Assembly (NCBI GenBank): GCA_910578555.1
Contig: CAJTPS010000017.1
Coordinates: 1-64,000 of the forward strand
Direction: 5' to 3'
From: an uncultured Lachnospiraceae bacterium
Lineage (GTDB): Bacteria; Bacillota; Clostridia; Lachnospirales; Lachnospiraceae
DNA: 64,000 nt
In this document: piece after piece, positions 46,528 to 55,208 of the stretch
Numbering within the stretch: position 1 is the stretch's first letter
How the letters are laid out: each line of letters starts with the position of its first letter
Made by a program: the position numbers and the translations under genes
Notes under the pieces: model-generated
What the model was told of the DNA's origin: nothing
Databases searched by the model: none
Seen by the model: the letters and a program-made list of their open reading frames with translations, nothing else

Positions 46528-48006
46528 TCAATGCTCGACTTCCTGTTTCCTTTGTTGTTCTCGGCGCTGCTGGTCGTGAAGAATGGAATCCACCTTGTAC
46601 TGAATATCCCGTAGCTTCTTCAAATCGACATAGACGGGTTTCAGTTCAGCGGTTTCGGCGGCATACTGCTCTATGAGCCTGTCCAATTCCGCCTGCCACT
46701 GCTTCGGAGTCAGCTTTTTGCCGGGAAGGCCGGCGTTGTCCAGCTTGCGCTTCACGGCATAAAACTGTCTGATCTCACTGTCATGCTCGGCCTTGTACTT
46801 CTCCTGCTTCTTTCCAAAGCCGCCCTTGGCGGGGATGGCGTCAACGATGGGCTTTAAGCGGGCGTAGTCCTCCGCCAGACGGATCAGGTCTTTCAGCTTT
46901 TTCATCTGCGCGGCTTTTGCCTTGGTGGAATTGTTCAGATCAAACACCTTACTGCTCATTGCGGACACGAACTCATGCAGTTGGTCGATGGTGAAAATGC
47001 CCTTGGCCTCCAAAAACGCAAAGTCCTCGGTGTACCGCTTCAGGTTGCCGACCTTCGCTTTCTGCGAGTAAGCCCCGGCGTTGCGAGCGGAATAATAGGT
47101 CGCTAATGCTTGCGCCAAATCCGGCGATTGCGCCGCACTCAATTTCTCCTTCACTTCTGTCAGCCACTCCATCAATCCCGTAATTTTATGCTTGATGTTG
47201 CGAAGCATACTGTTGGTGGCTCTGATCCAGCGGTTGAGGTTGCCTTTGTCGGTGCGGATACCTCTTGCTTCCATCTGCCGGACGGCGGGTCCCTCATGAA
47301 CGGTAGGGAATTGCTCAATCCCCTGGCGCTCATAACTGCGGTGGTCGATACGGCAGGAAAATCCTTTTTCTTCAAACCGGGCATTGCACAAATCCGCCCA
47401 CGCTTTGCGCCATTCCTCCAATGTTTCCGGTCTGCCCCAATCGGTGGTGGGGACGGCGTTGAACACATAGTTGCCAGCCTCGTCCCGGATGCGGCCGCCG
47501 TTTTCGTCCAGCACATAAACACGGTGCTGTTTGGCGTCCCATTTCCCGTTTTCTTTCAGAGGGCGGATGGGACACATGACATGAAAATGTGGATTGGCGA
47601 TGCCGCCGTCTTCTTTGTCGGGCAAATGGACAGAGAAGTCGCAGATCATGCCCCGGCTAACAAACTGCTCCAACAAAAATTGCCTTGCGAGGGCGATGTT
47701 CTCCTCCAAGGAAAACTCGTTCTGCAAGGCGATGTCAAAGCTATATGCCAACTGTGCCTGGGGATGCGATTCCGCTTTCTCTACGGCGTTCCAGAGCGTC
47801 TGGCGGTCTGCGTATTCCGGCGGGGCGTGGGGCGGCAATAGAATTTCGGAATGGGCCACGCCGCCCTTGCGGGTGTAGTCGCTGGCCTCGCCGTAATACT
47901 CGCTGAACAGCTTTTCCCCGGATCGGTAGGCGGCGGATGCGATGGCGGACTGTCCCGCGCTCCGCTTGATCTGTGTTGCGTGGAAATGGTAAAGAGCGAT
48001 TGTCAA
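46528..48006 (-). CDS. MobA/MobL-family relaxase (MOBQ type)
   Basis: 492 residues. The N-terminal relaxase domain has AGQSAIASAAYRSGEKL with the likely catalytic Tyr27, and the metal-binding histidines in NPHFHVM near 140. The second half is helical and basic. It would nick the element at oriT, stay attached to the 5' end and lead the strand to a recipient. The start is a TTG at 48006 overlapping the stop of the DUF3847 gene (TTGA). The predicted oriT lies 500 bases upstream. Confidence 0.92.
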   Translation of the reverse strand: MTIALYHFHATQIKRSAGQSAIASAAYRSGEKLFSEYYGEASDYTRKGGVAHSEILLPPHAPPEYADRQTLWNAVEKAESHPQAQLAYSFDIALQNEFSLEENIALARQFLLEQFVSRGMICDFSVHLPDKEDGGIANPHFHVMCPIRPLKENGKWDAKQHRVYVLDENGGRIRDEAGNYVFNAVPTTDWGRPETLEEWRKAWADLCNARFEEKGFSCRIDHRSYERQGIEQFPTVHEGPAVRQMEARGIRTDKGNLNRWIRATNSMLRNIKHKITGLMEWLTEVKEKLSAAQSPDLAQALATYYSARNAGAYSQKAKVGNLKRYTEDFAFLEAKGIFTIDQLHEFVSAMSSKVFDLNNSTKAKAAQMKKLKDLIRLAEDYARLKPIVDAIPAKGGFGKKQEKYKAEHDSEIRQFYAVKRKLDNAGLPGKKLTPKQWQAELDRLIEQYAAETAELKPVYVDLKKLRDIQYKVDSILHDQQRREQQRKQEVEH

Positions 48007-48323
48007 TCACCTCCCGACTGCTCGGCGATATTGTGGGCGTTGACCGCCTCCATCACCATGCCTTTGACCTCCGGCATGGAGAAGATGCGCTCTACAAGGG
48101 AGAAGAACTCGACTTCGCCCAGCACCTTTACCAGCGGGGACACGCTCTCGACAGCCGCGCCGCGGGTAATCAGGCGGTGCGCCCTCGCGGTGCGTTCCCT
48201 CTTTTTGTAATACTGCTCCCGGTTGCAAAGACGCTGGTACTTGTGCTGCTCCCGTATGAGCTGCTGTTCAGCTTCGGCTTTTTCGGCTTCGAGTTTTTTC
48301 AGTTCTGGGCTTGGCTCGTACAT
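48003..48323 (-). CDS. DUF3847-type mobilization accessory protein
   Basis: 106 residues: a coiled coil rich in Glu, Lys and Gln (about 5-45), then RTARAHRLITRGAAVE and a helical end. Such proteins are regularly encoded right before MobL relaxases and probably help at oriT. Its stop overlaps the relaxase start by four bases. AAAGGAGGTC precedes the ATG. Confidence 0.75.
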   Translation of the reverse strand: MYEPSPELKKLEAEKAEAEQQLIREQHKYQRLCNREQYYKKRERTARAHRLITRGAAVESVSPLVKVLGEVEFFSLVERIFSMPEVKGMVMEAVNAHNIAEQSGGD

Positions 48324-48433
48324 TCAAATGACCTCCTTTATTTTTGATGTAGATATGAAAAAACGCCTGTCAGGTTTGACAAGCGGTTTTTGTGTGTGTA
48401 TGTAATTTGGAATGGGATAGCCGTAACGCGGCG

Positions 48434-48506
48434 CAAGGGGCGGACAGCCCCTTGTTTGGAGCGAAGCGACGGGAAACGGCCCTGACTTTCTTCAAGTCAG
48501 GGCCGT
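48434..48506. repeat. Two hairpins ahead of oriT
   Basis: AAGGGGC/GCCCCTT around 48435-48452 and a perfect 13-bp stem (48476-48488 with 48494-48506, loop TCTTC). They lie between the relaxase genes and the restriction genes and may act as terminator of the latter and as part of the transfer origin. Confidence 0.55.
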
Positions 48507-48519
48507 TCAGCCTCGCAGA

Positions 48520-48558
48520 GCGCACATACGGGGGACACCCCGTATAGAAGTGCGCCCT
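48520..48558 (+). other. Predicted origin of transfer (oriT) with RSF1010-like nick sequence
   Basis: GCGCAC (48520-48525) and GTGCGC (48550-48555) enclose ATACGGGG/CCCCGTAT (48526-48533/48538-48545). The 3' side reads AAGTGCGCCCT (48548-48558), the conserved nick region of MOBQ plasmids such as RSF1010/R1162. Hairpin beside nick site is the known layout of these origins. Confidence 0.75.
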
Positions 48559-48574
48559 TCGGGATTTTCAATAG

Positions 48575-51500
48575 TCAGGACAGCCGACCGAAATGCTGGT
48601 CTACCAGCTTATCCAGTGTCCCAGCTTTTGCGGCCTCCGCCGCGTCAGCCTGGACAAAATTATGAGTGCTGCCCTTCAATTCATCATCAAATCCCAATAT
48701 GTAGTTTGTGGCGATTAGGTAGATGATGCGGGTCGGAGCCATACCGTAGACCTGTTTTTGCAGGATGTGACGGATGCGCTCCTTTTCATCGGGGAATGTC
48801 GCTTTCAGTCCCTCGCTCCGGTAGAGCCGCTTGACGATCTCCGTGATGTAAAGCCCGGACTTCATATACAGGTCGGCAAGAGTCTTGTCCGGGTCATCGA
48901 AGCATCCGGGATTATTTTCCTCCAACTGGTCCACCATCATGGACACCACCCAGCGGGGCGTGAAAATTTGATTGGTCTTTTGGGGCGGGATGTAGTCAAA
49001 AATATCCTCATCATGGCTTTCGTCAAAATAGTCGGCCAACTGCTGCTTCTTGCTCCAGAACTCCGCCACAGAGTCGTTAAACACCACCTCATCAAAGAGA
49101 TGTCCGTTAAAATGCTTGACCTCGCCGGTGTCCGGGTCAGGATAATCACCGCCGTCCCGCAGGAAACGAAAATTCTCGATGGTGATGCCGGTGACTTCCA
49201 GAAATACATCAGCCTCAGTTTTCGTATCGAAATTGGCCAGCGTCAGGTCGCCGTCCCCATAAGCCATGATGAAGCTGGGAATGGTGCGGGAGAAGCCCCG
49301 GAGATGGGCGCGGACTTCATCCTCCACGGACTGTTTTTCCTGCTCCGCCTTGTGTCGCTCCGCCTGCTCCACGACCTCCTTGGGCTTTTCCTCAACGGTC
49401 TGCTGAACGGTCTCCTGCACCGTTTCCACAAGCGATTGCAGGGCATTGTTCATGGCGGCAGTATAGTCGGACTCTGCCTGCTGGACCTCCTGCGCCGTAG
49501 ACGCCGCCTGTCGCTTCCGCTCTAACTCTGCCTGGGCAATGCGAGACTGCTGCTCATAGTCACCCTGTATCTTCTGGAATGTATGGTCGATCTCCTGATC
49601 CACCTGCCGTTCCAAACGGGCCTGCGCACCCTTCTTCATGCCATAGCCCTCGGCGGCGGGAGCGACCACATTTTCCCGGATATGTGCTTTGACGGCCTCA
49701 GTCAAAGTCTCGATATGCTCGGCGGTGGGATTTTCCGCAATGGCTTCCACTTGGGCTTGGATGTCCTCTGTGACCTCGTAAATCTTTGGCCCAAACAAGT
49801 CCTGCGTTCTGCCAATGATGGTCTCATTGGGAATTTCTACTTCGCCGTCCTCATCCACAGTCACGGTGTTCATACCATCCAGCCGCTTCGGGTCAACTTT
49901 CCGGCCCTCCTCCTGGGCCGGGGTCAGCTTCTCCACGATCTCCCGGACGATGGCCGGAGCGCCGAAAATATTGCTGATGTTCTGGAACAGGAAGTTGGAC
50001 ATGAAGCCCCGCCGTACCACCTCCTGGCTTTTCAGCCGCCGAGGGATGGATAGCACAGACGCGGCATCCAGCTCCACCATCCGGCCCTCGCTGTCCTCGC
50101 CCAGAACAGGGAAGAAGTTCAGCAGCCGCCGGATGTTCTCCTTCCGGTCATCGCCGGTCCCCCGTCCGCCTGCGGTATCGGCGGTCAGATTGTTGGCGAA
50201 CTCGTCAAAGATGATCAGCGTCCGGGCGGGATCAAAGTCGAAGACATAGGCGGTCTCTTTGCGGAAACGCTGACTGTCACGGGTCATGATGCAGGGGTTC
50301 TGCGCCCGGAACGCCGCCTGCATATAGCTGGACGGGCTTTTCATATTGCACAGCATGAGAACGCCGCTCCACTCCGGGATGGTGACGCCCACGGTGAGCT
50401 GGCCCACGGTCAGGGTGATGGTCTTATCGTAGTTTGCAATGGCCTCTTTCACCTGGTCGAAGGCTTTTGCCGACTGCTCATCTTCATCGCCGGTGCGTCC
50501 GTCCCCCGCCGCGAGAACAACTTTGTACTCGCTGAAAACCTCGTCCTCCCGGAGCAGCTTTTCCAACGCCTTGGCGCTTGCCACTCGGTTCAGATACCAC
50601 ATGGTATGGGACAGCTCCTGCCGCAACTCCGGGGTAGAGAAGGGGTATTTTTCCTGCGTTGTCAGAGCGTGGAGGAACTTCCTGATTTCCTCCTCATGGA
50701 CAAACTTCCCACGCTCATCCGTGGCGAAAAACTCATTCAGGTCAAAGGCGTAGTCCACAGTATCCTCGCCGGACAGGTCCAGCCCCTTCTCGATGCGCTC
50801 CCGGATCATGCCGGAGAGCTGATAGGTGAACATGGCCAGCCGGGGCAGCGTTTCATAGGGATTGGCGTCCTCGCCGTCCCAACTCGCTTTCGCCTCCTGC
50901 TCGTCGGCGTAGGACCAGTTGAAGATCTGCTCCTTAGAAAATTGTTCGCTGGCAAGCTGCTTGAAAGGCGTGCCGGACAGATACAGCGTGTGCTTCCGCT
51001 TGATGTTGCGGAAGGCCCGCTCGGTCTTCATGGTGTCCACGCCCTCCTGGGCCTCGTCCACAATCAGCAGGTCAAATTCCAGCTCACTCATCCAGCGCAG
51101 CTTATCAAAATTGCCACCGAAATAGACGGAACCTTTCAAGCCTTGCAGCGACTCAAATGCGATCATGCGCTTGGGTGATCCTTCCTCCCGGTGACGCATG
51201 GCCGAGAGATATTCCTCCCGCGACAGAACACCGGGCTTGTCTTTCAAGGCATCGGTGTCGGAAACAAAAGAATACTCGCCCCGCCAGCCGATGAACTTGA
51301 AGAAATCCTCCGCCCAGGAGTTGGCGATGCTGGGCCGGTTGGTGACAATCAGCACCTTGGTAAAGCCCATCTGCTGGACCAGGTCATAGGAAGTCAGCGT
51401 CTTGCCGAAGCGGGGCTTGGCGTTCCAGAGAAATTCCGCGCCGCCACCCTCAAAATAGGCTTTTGTCATGGAGACCGCCTCCTGCTGTTCCTTTCGCAGG

Positions 51501-51883
51501 GCGTATGTCAGCTTTTCCTCGCTGCCGGGGAGCTTCCGCTGGGCAAAATCGCTGAAATGTCGGTGGGATGCGGGGCCGTCCACATGGAACCACTCAGTCC
51601 CCCGTTCCCGCTCCAGCCCCACAGCGGACTCCAGATAGGCGTGAAAATCATGGTCGGTGAAGTATTCCCCGGAGCCGTCTTTGAAGATGGCGTTGTCCTG
51701 CCAGGCCAGCCGGTACTGTATCCCGGCGGTGTGGGTCTGCTGTTTGATGCGCTGGGTGACAGTCTGCTTCTCGGTGTAGCCGATCTTCGTCCAGCCCTCG
51801 TGGTAGCTGACGCCGGGGGTGTTGTAGGCGTAGATCATGGGGACGACACGGGAGAAGGATTGAATTTTTGCAACTTCCATCAT
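48575..51883 (-). CDS. Restriction-type fusion: GIY-YIG-like nuclease, SF2 helicase, degenerate methylase-like domain
   Basis: 1102 residues. Residues 17-100 look like a GIY-YIG (T5orf172-type) nuclease: IYAY at 17-20, KIGYT at 33-37, Arg45, Glu73. The helicase has Walker A KPRFGKT (156-162), DEAQ (276-279), SGTP (303-306), motif V LTVGVTIPEW (496-505) and motif VI QAAFRAQ (522-528). A charged coiled coil covers about 760-890. From 971 on, QIFTPRWVVSMMVDQL and the following pattern match the start of N6-adenine methylases, but the SAM loop reads DLYMKSG and no catalytic NPPY is found, so this part probably only binds DNA or the partner. The start overlaps the end of the methylase gene by four bases. 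Most likely the restriction subunit. Confidence 0.8.
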   Translation of the reverse strand: MMEVAKIQSFSRVVPMIYAYNTPGVSYHEGWTKIGYTEKQTVTQRIKQQTHTAGIQYRLAWQDNAIFKDGSGEYFTDHDFHAYLESAVGLERERGTEWFHVDGPASHRHFSDFAQRKLPGSEEKLTYALRKEQQEAVSMTKAYFEGGGAEFLWNAKPRFGKTLTSYDLVQQMGFTKVLIVTNRPSIANSWAEDFFKFIGWRGEYSFVSDTDALKDKPGVLSREEYLSAMRHREEGSPKRMIAFESLQGLKGSVYFGGNFDKLRWMSELEFDLLIVDEAQEGVDTMKTERAFRNIKRKHTLYLSGTPFKQLASEQFSKEQIFNWSYADEQEAKASWDGEDANPYETLPRLAMFTYQLSGMIRERIEKGLDLSGEDTVDYAFDLNEFFATDERGKFVHEEEIRKFLHALTTQEKYPFSTPELRQELSHTMWYLNRVASAKALEKLLREDEVFSEYKVVLAAGDGRTGDEDEQSAKAFDQVKEAIANYDKTITLTVGQLTVGVTIPEWSGVLMLCNMKSPSSYMQAAFRAQNPCIMTRDSQRFRKETAYVFDFDPARTLIIFDEFANNLTADTAGGRGTGDDRKENIRRLLNFFPVLGEDSEGRMVELDAASVLSIPRRLKSQEVVRRGFMSNFLFQNISNIFGAPAIVREIVEKLTPAQEEGRKVDPKRLDGMNTVTVDEDGEVEIPNETIIGRTQDLFGPKIYEVTEDIQAQVEAIAENPTAEHIETLTEAVKAHIRENVVAPAAEGYGMKKGAQARLERQVDQEIDHTFQKIQGDYEQQSRIAQAELERKRQAASTAQEVQQAESDYTAAMNNALQSLVETVQETVQQTVEEKPKEVVEQAERHKAEQEKQSVEDEVRAHLRGFSRTIPSFIMAYGDGDLTLANFDTKTEADVFLEVTGITIENFRFLRDGGDYPDPDTGEVKHFNGHLFDEVVFNDSVAEFWSKKQQLADYFDESHDEDIFDYIPPQKTNQIFTPRWVVSMMVDQLEENNPGCFDDPDKTLADLYMKSGLYITEIVKRLYRSEGLKATFPDEKERIRHILQKQVYGMAPTRIIYLIATNYILGFDDELKGSTHNFVQADAAEAAKAGTLDKLVDQHFGRLS

Positions 51884-53784
51884 GTCATCTCCTTCGCGTG
51901 AGTTTCAATAAATTCAATTTCCTTTGCGTCCAGACCGTATTTCTTGTAAAGCTGCTGGTCGATTTCGGGAATAGATTTTGTCCAGTCAATGTCGGAGGCA
52001 GAAGTAAAATCTTGAAGAGGAACCATACGCCATGTATCACGGTTATTGTCTTGCGTGATTTTGAGAATGCCGAGCATTACTCGGGCAAATTTTGTTTTCA
52101 CATATTTCAAAGTATTTTCTGCCTCAATCTGGGAGCTAAATGCTCCTATACCAATAAAAGTTTGCGTGTATCCTTCGTCAGGTTTAGCAACAACAGGGGT
52201 GCTAAGTATTTCGCCAACAGAGCCGACACCATTTACACGAACAACAAGGACTTTCCATTTATTGAGATTTTCGTGGGATGTATCAGTAAATCGAATAGGA
52301 AAGTATCTCCACTGGCGTTTATTCTTTATGACCCCCAAAACTGAGATGTCGCTCTCCTCCCGCCTTTGCTCGGTAAAGAGTGAAACTTTCTCAAAAATAT
52401 TATTTCTAAATCGCTTGTCTTTCCCATTACTACCGATAACAGTTCTAAACTCTGGATAGGCCCGATATAATTCGTCCAAATTGAAACGGTTCTGAACATA
52501 AATAATGCTCATCAAACTGCCGCCTTCTTCTTTAGGTGCAGCCTTGTGCATGATTGTGTTCAGTTCTGTATATGGTGAAAATATTTCGATTGGGTCAAAC
52601 ACCCGAACACTATCGTGATATGTAATCGCAACGCCGCCTTTGATTTCCGTGTTCGCAAAAATCTTGCTTGCATCCTGTTCATAATGTAGTACTTTCAAAT
52701 GTGGGTCAGAGAGCATTTTTTGATTCCATGCCTTGGGGGTAGAACCGGCATTGAAAAGAAAACGGGCAGGGTGGATCAACTCCACTTTGTCCGCAACTTT
52801 ATAAGCGCCATCCAAAAACAGGTGATAAATTGGCGGCGCATAGCCCTTATTTTCACCCAAAGTTTCATCCTGATACGGCGGATTTCCAATCACAAAATCA
52901 AACTTCATCGCCCGTTTCCCCCTTGTTGGTAATGCTGAATATTCAACGCTCCCGCCGCCAAGCCAGTTATAGACCCGGCAGCGCGGTTGTTTATTTTCTT
53001 TATCAGGCTCGGAAATCCCATCCAAAAACTCAAACAGGTTAAATTGCCGGAACTCCTCCTCGGCGGTACTGTACGGAATGGTCCCATGTAGTCCGTCCAT
53101 CTGCCACACATTCCAGACGATTGCCGTGATGAGCTTCCCATATTCGGAAAGGGTGGGCTTCCGCCGCCAGCGTTCCCACAGGTATTCCTCAAAGGTCATC
53201 AGCAGGTTGACACGGGCGATCAGGAGATTGTCCCCCTGAAACTCATAGCCATAAGTTGCGTGAAACGCTCGAAAAGTCCATTTCAGCCATTCTTCTTCCG
53301 TTTGGGTGTTCTCGTTCACTGTCCGCAGTTTCCGGTCCAGCAGGCCGATGCGATCTGGAACAGGGATAGCTTCGCCGCTTTCCACATCGTACCGGCTCAC
53401 CAGAAACGGGGCCTCCCCGCAGGTGATCTCCAGCACACGGGCATCTACATACTTCTGCCAGCGGGCTTTGCTGTCCCACATCTCATCGGCGTAGCCGCAC
53501 ATCTTCCGGCACACCCACAGGGGCGTGGAGACTTCCCCATGCTGCCGTGTCCGGCTGGACTGCTGCTCCAGCTCCTTCCGGGCGCGGGTCTTGATAACGC
53601 TGGCGTTAGGGCCGGTGATTAGCTCCGGCATGATCTCCTCGTTGCGCCCATAGCGGGGGCCGAGAGCGGTATAAGCGTCTGTGGCCCACATGATGCGCTT
53701 TCCGATGGTCTTATCCAACAGCAGCTTGTCCAAAATGCCCAAGGAGTGAAGCTTCAGAATGTCGTCCTGGATGTTGAGTATCAT
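51880..53784 (-). CDS. Eco57I-type N6-adenine DNA methyltransferase
   Basis: 634 residues. Motif I is VLEITCGEAPFL (117-128), the acidic segment near 178-195 (TYGYEFQGDNLLIARVNLL) matches the typical helix after motif II, and the catalytic motif IV is IGNPPYQ (299-305). The C-terminal 300 residues should be the target recognition part. It would methylate adenine at a host site and so protect the DNA from the partner nuclease/helicase encoded next. AGGAGGAGGGG lies before the ATG; just beyond it begins one of the two inverted crossover-like sites. Confidence 0.88.
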   Translation of the reverse strand: MILNIQDDILKLHSLGILDKLLLDKTIGKRIMWATDAYTALGPRYGRNEEIMPELITGPNASVIKTRARKELEQQSSRTRQHGEVSTPLWVCRKMCGYADEMWDSKARWQKYVDARVLEITCGEAPFLVSRYDVESGEAIPVPDRIGLLDRKLRTVNENTQTEEEWLKWTFRAFHATYGYEFQGDNLLIARVNLLMTFEEYLWERWRRKPTLSEYGKLITAIVWNVWQMDGLHGTIPYSTAEEEFRQFNLFEFLDGISEPDKENKQPRCRVYNWLGGGSVEYSALPTRGKRAMKFDFVIGNPPYQDETLGENKGYAPPIYHLFLDGAYKVADKVELIHPARFLFNAGSTPKAWNQKMLSDPHLKVLHYEQDASKIFANTEIKGGVAITYHDSVRVFDPIEIFSPYTELNTIMHKAAPKEEGGSLMSIIYVQNRFNLDELYRAYPEFRTVIGSNGKDKRFRNNIFEKVSLFTEQRREESDISVLGVIKNKRQWRYFPIRFTDTSHENLNKWKVLVVRVNGVGSVGEILSTPVVAKPDEGYTQTFIGIGAFSSQIEAENTLKYVKTKFARVMLGILKITQDNNRDTWRMVPLQDFTSASDIDWTKSIPEIDQQLYKKYGLDAKEIEFIETHAKEMT

Positions 53785-53803
53785 TCCGCCCCTCCTCCTG
53801 GGC

Positions 53804-53965
53804 CTACGGAATGGTGTAGGTTTCCGCGGCCTTGGAGAGGTAAGATTTTCATTTGCTGTTCCGCAAAGAAATTCACGAAATAGCTATGGAAAATTTACCG
53901 TTGCTGTGGTATACTCTGAGCAAGCAAGAAAATGGGCGTTTACGGAAACCTACACCTTTCCGCAG
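53804..53965. promoter_or_regulatory. Putative invertible switch between recombinase and methylase genes
   Basis: Two 23-bp sites in inverted orientation, 53804-53826 and 53943-53965, agree at 21 of 23 positions and share the exact core GGTGTAGGTTTCC. Each site is partly symmetric (CGGAA...TTTCCG), like crossover sites of Hin-family serine invertases. They bracket 116 bases. Site 1 ends just before the ribosome site of the methylase gene, and site 2 lies beside the end of the small recombinase gene. Confidence 0.6.
53907..53915 (+). promoter_or_regulatory. Extended -10 promoter inside the invertible segment
   Basis: TGG-TATACT (53907-53915) points to the right, away from the methylase gene and into the 3' end of the recombinase gene. 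Turned over, its transcript would begin about 60 bases before the methylase start codon. No -35 of note. Confidence 0.45.
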
Positions 53966-53976
53966 AAACGCCCATT
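53931..53976 (-). terminator. Hairpin at the end of the small recombinase gene
   Basis: AATGGGCGTTT (53931-53941) and AAACGCCCATT (53966-53976) can pair around crossover site 2; TTTTCTT follows on the minus strand. One arm lies inside and one outside the invertible segment, so inversion would split the hairpin. Confidence 0.55.
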
Positions 53977-54584
53977 TACGGTAATATGGCTTTTCCGTAG
54001 ACCGCCGCTTTGTCACGAAAGGTGGACAGCGGCAGCCCGCAGGCTCTTGCCGCAGTTGTGCAGGTAATCTCACCACTTTTCCAGCGTTGATAGTTCTCAT
54101 GGAAGTTTTCTGGCAGCGGCAGAGGCGGTCTGCCAAAGCGGATGCCCTTAGCCTTTGCCGCCGCGATGCCCTCCGCCTGTCGTTGGCGGATGTTGGTGCG
54201 CTCATTCTCCGCCACGAAGGACAGCACTTGCAGGACAATATCGCTGAGGAATGTCCCCATCAGGTCCTTGCCCCGGCGGGTGTCCAATAGCGGCATATCC
54301 AGTACCACGATGTCGATACCCTTTTCTTTCGTGAGGATGCGCCACTGTTCCAGAATTTCGCCATAATTCCGCCCCAACCGGTCGATGCTCTTGATGTAGA
54401 GCAGATCGCCCGGCTTGAGTTTTTTCACCAGCTTCTTGTACTGGGGCCGGTTGAAGTCCTTGCCGGACTGCTTATCCATAAAGATGTTCTTTTCGGGAAC
54501 AGCCATTTCGCACAATGCGATCAACTGGCGATCCTCGTTCTGTTCCCTGGTGCTGACCCGGATGTAGCCGTAGATGTTTGACAA
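53976..54584 (-). CDS. Small serine recombinase (resolvase/invertase family)
   Basis: 202 residues from a TTG start at 54584 (GGAGGTG upstream). Resolvase domain with Ser11 in YIRVSTREQ, IDRLGRNYGEI, and the long E helix with ENERTNIRQRQAEGI; the C-terminal helix-turn-helix is TTAARACGLPLSTFRDK. Size and shape are those of Hin/Pin invertases and Tn3-type resolvases. Its gene ends right at one of two inverted crossover-like sites, which favours an invertase role. Alternatively it resolves element multimers. Confidence 0.88.
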   Translation of the reverse strand: MSNIYGYIRVSTREQNEDRQLIALCEMAVPEKNIFMDKQSGKDFNRPQYKKLVKKLKPGDLLYIKSIDRLGRNYGEILEQWRILTKEKGIDIVVLDMPLLDTRRGKDLMGTFLSDIVLQVLSFVAENERTNIRQRQAEGIAAAKAKGIRFGRPPLPLPENFHENYQRWKSGEITCTTAARACGLPLSTFRDKAAVYGKAILP

Positions 54585-54630
54585 TTTCTCACCTCCGCTG
54601 TTCGATTTCCTTTCACTGTGCTATGCTAAA

Positions 54631-54978
54631 GTGGTGCGGGTCAAAACGACCCGCACCACAATACCGAAAATTAGCGGATAACTTTTCTCCGTTGATCCTA
54701 TGCTGCGACAGTTGGTGGTAACCAATGTGGTCACCACCACAAATTTCGGAAGCCGCTACCGAAAAGCGTTTCTTCCTCGAAAAAGTGGTGCGGACAGAAT
54801 TTGTTCGCACCATATTGGCAGTATCAGTGGTTCGTTTTGAACCACTGATTTTGCTATGTGACCAAATTGATCACTTACCAGGTCAACAGCTCAAAATGAA
54901 CCGTTGCTCCAGAAAGATATGGTAAAGGGTCATTTTGACCATTACAAAAATCAGATGACCAGTTTGGTCACCTGATTT
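54631..54978. repeat. Array of seven palindromes upstream of the small recombinase gene
   Basis: Stems: 54631-54642/54648-54659 (12 bp perfect), 54713-54724/54728-54739 (11/12), 54786-54796/54802-54812 (10/11), 54824-54833/54839-54848 (10 perfect), 54858-54864/54868-54874 (6/7), 54928-54932/54936-54940 (5), 54948-54961/54965-54978 (13/14). Loops are five bases in three cases and three bases in four. Arms share GTGGTGCGG or TGACCA. The last one, followed by TTTTTG on the minus strand, also serves as terminator of the adjacent HTH gene. No gene fits in 54585-54977. Confidence 0.75.
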
Positions 54979-55208
54979 CACCGTTCACGCTTCTTCCAGA
55001 TGATATCATAGCCCAGCGCGTCGGCCAGCTCCACAGCCTCGCCGTAGCGGAGGGAACCGCGCCGCAGTTTACCGGATAAGTTGGGAACACTGGCGCTCCA
55101 GCCATACTCGTCCGACAGATAGTCCACCACTTCCGTCATGGTCATGCCAGCCCGGACGATATAAGACTTGATTTCGTTTCGATAAGCTTCTGCTTTTTTC
55201 ATGCTCAT
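54978..55208 (-). CDS. Small HTH protein of DUF6471 type
   Basis: 76 residues from the ATG at 55208 (AGGAG ten bases upstream). Helical, with SVPNLSGKLRRGSLRYGEAVELADALGY as a phage-repressor-like helix-turn-helix. Proteins of this type occur in mobile elements and probably bind DNA; the palindromes directly downstream are natural candidates for its sites. Confidence 0.7.
   Translation of the reverse strand: MSMKKAEAYRNEIKSYIVRAGMTMTEVVDYLSDEYGWSASVPNLSGKLRRGSLRYGEAVELADALGYDIIWKKRER

Noticed and set aside
48476..48506. Classical terminator for the restriction genes
   Set aside because: The 13-bp stem is strong, but on the minus strand it is followed by TTTCCC instead of a T-run, so it is listed only as a hairpin.
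54613..54813. 66-codon minus-strand frame in the palindrome array
   Set aside because: It is made of palindrome arms translated by chance; no start signal.
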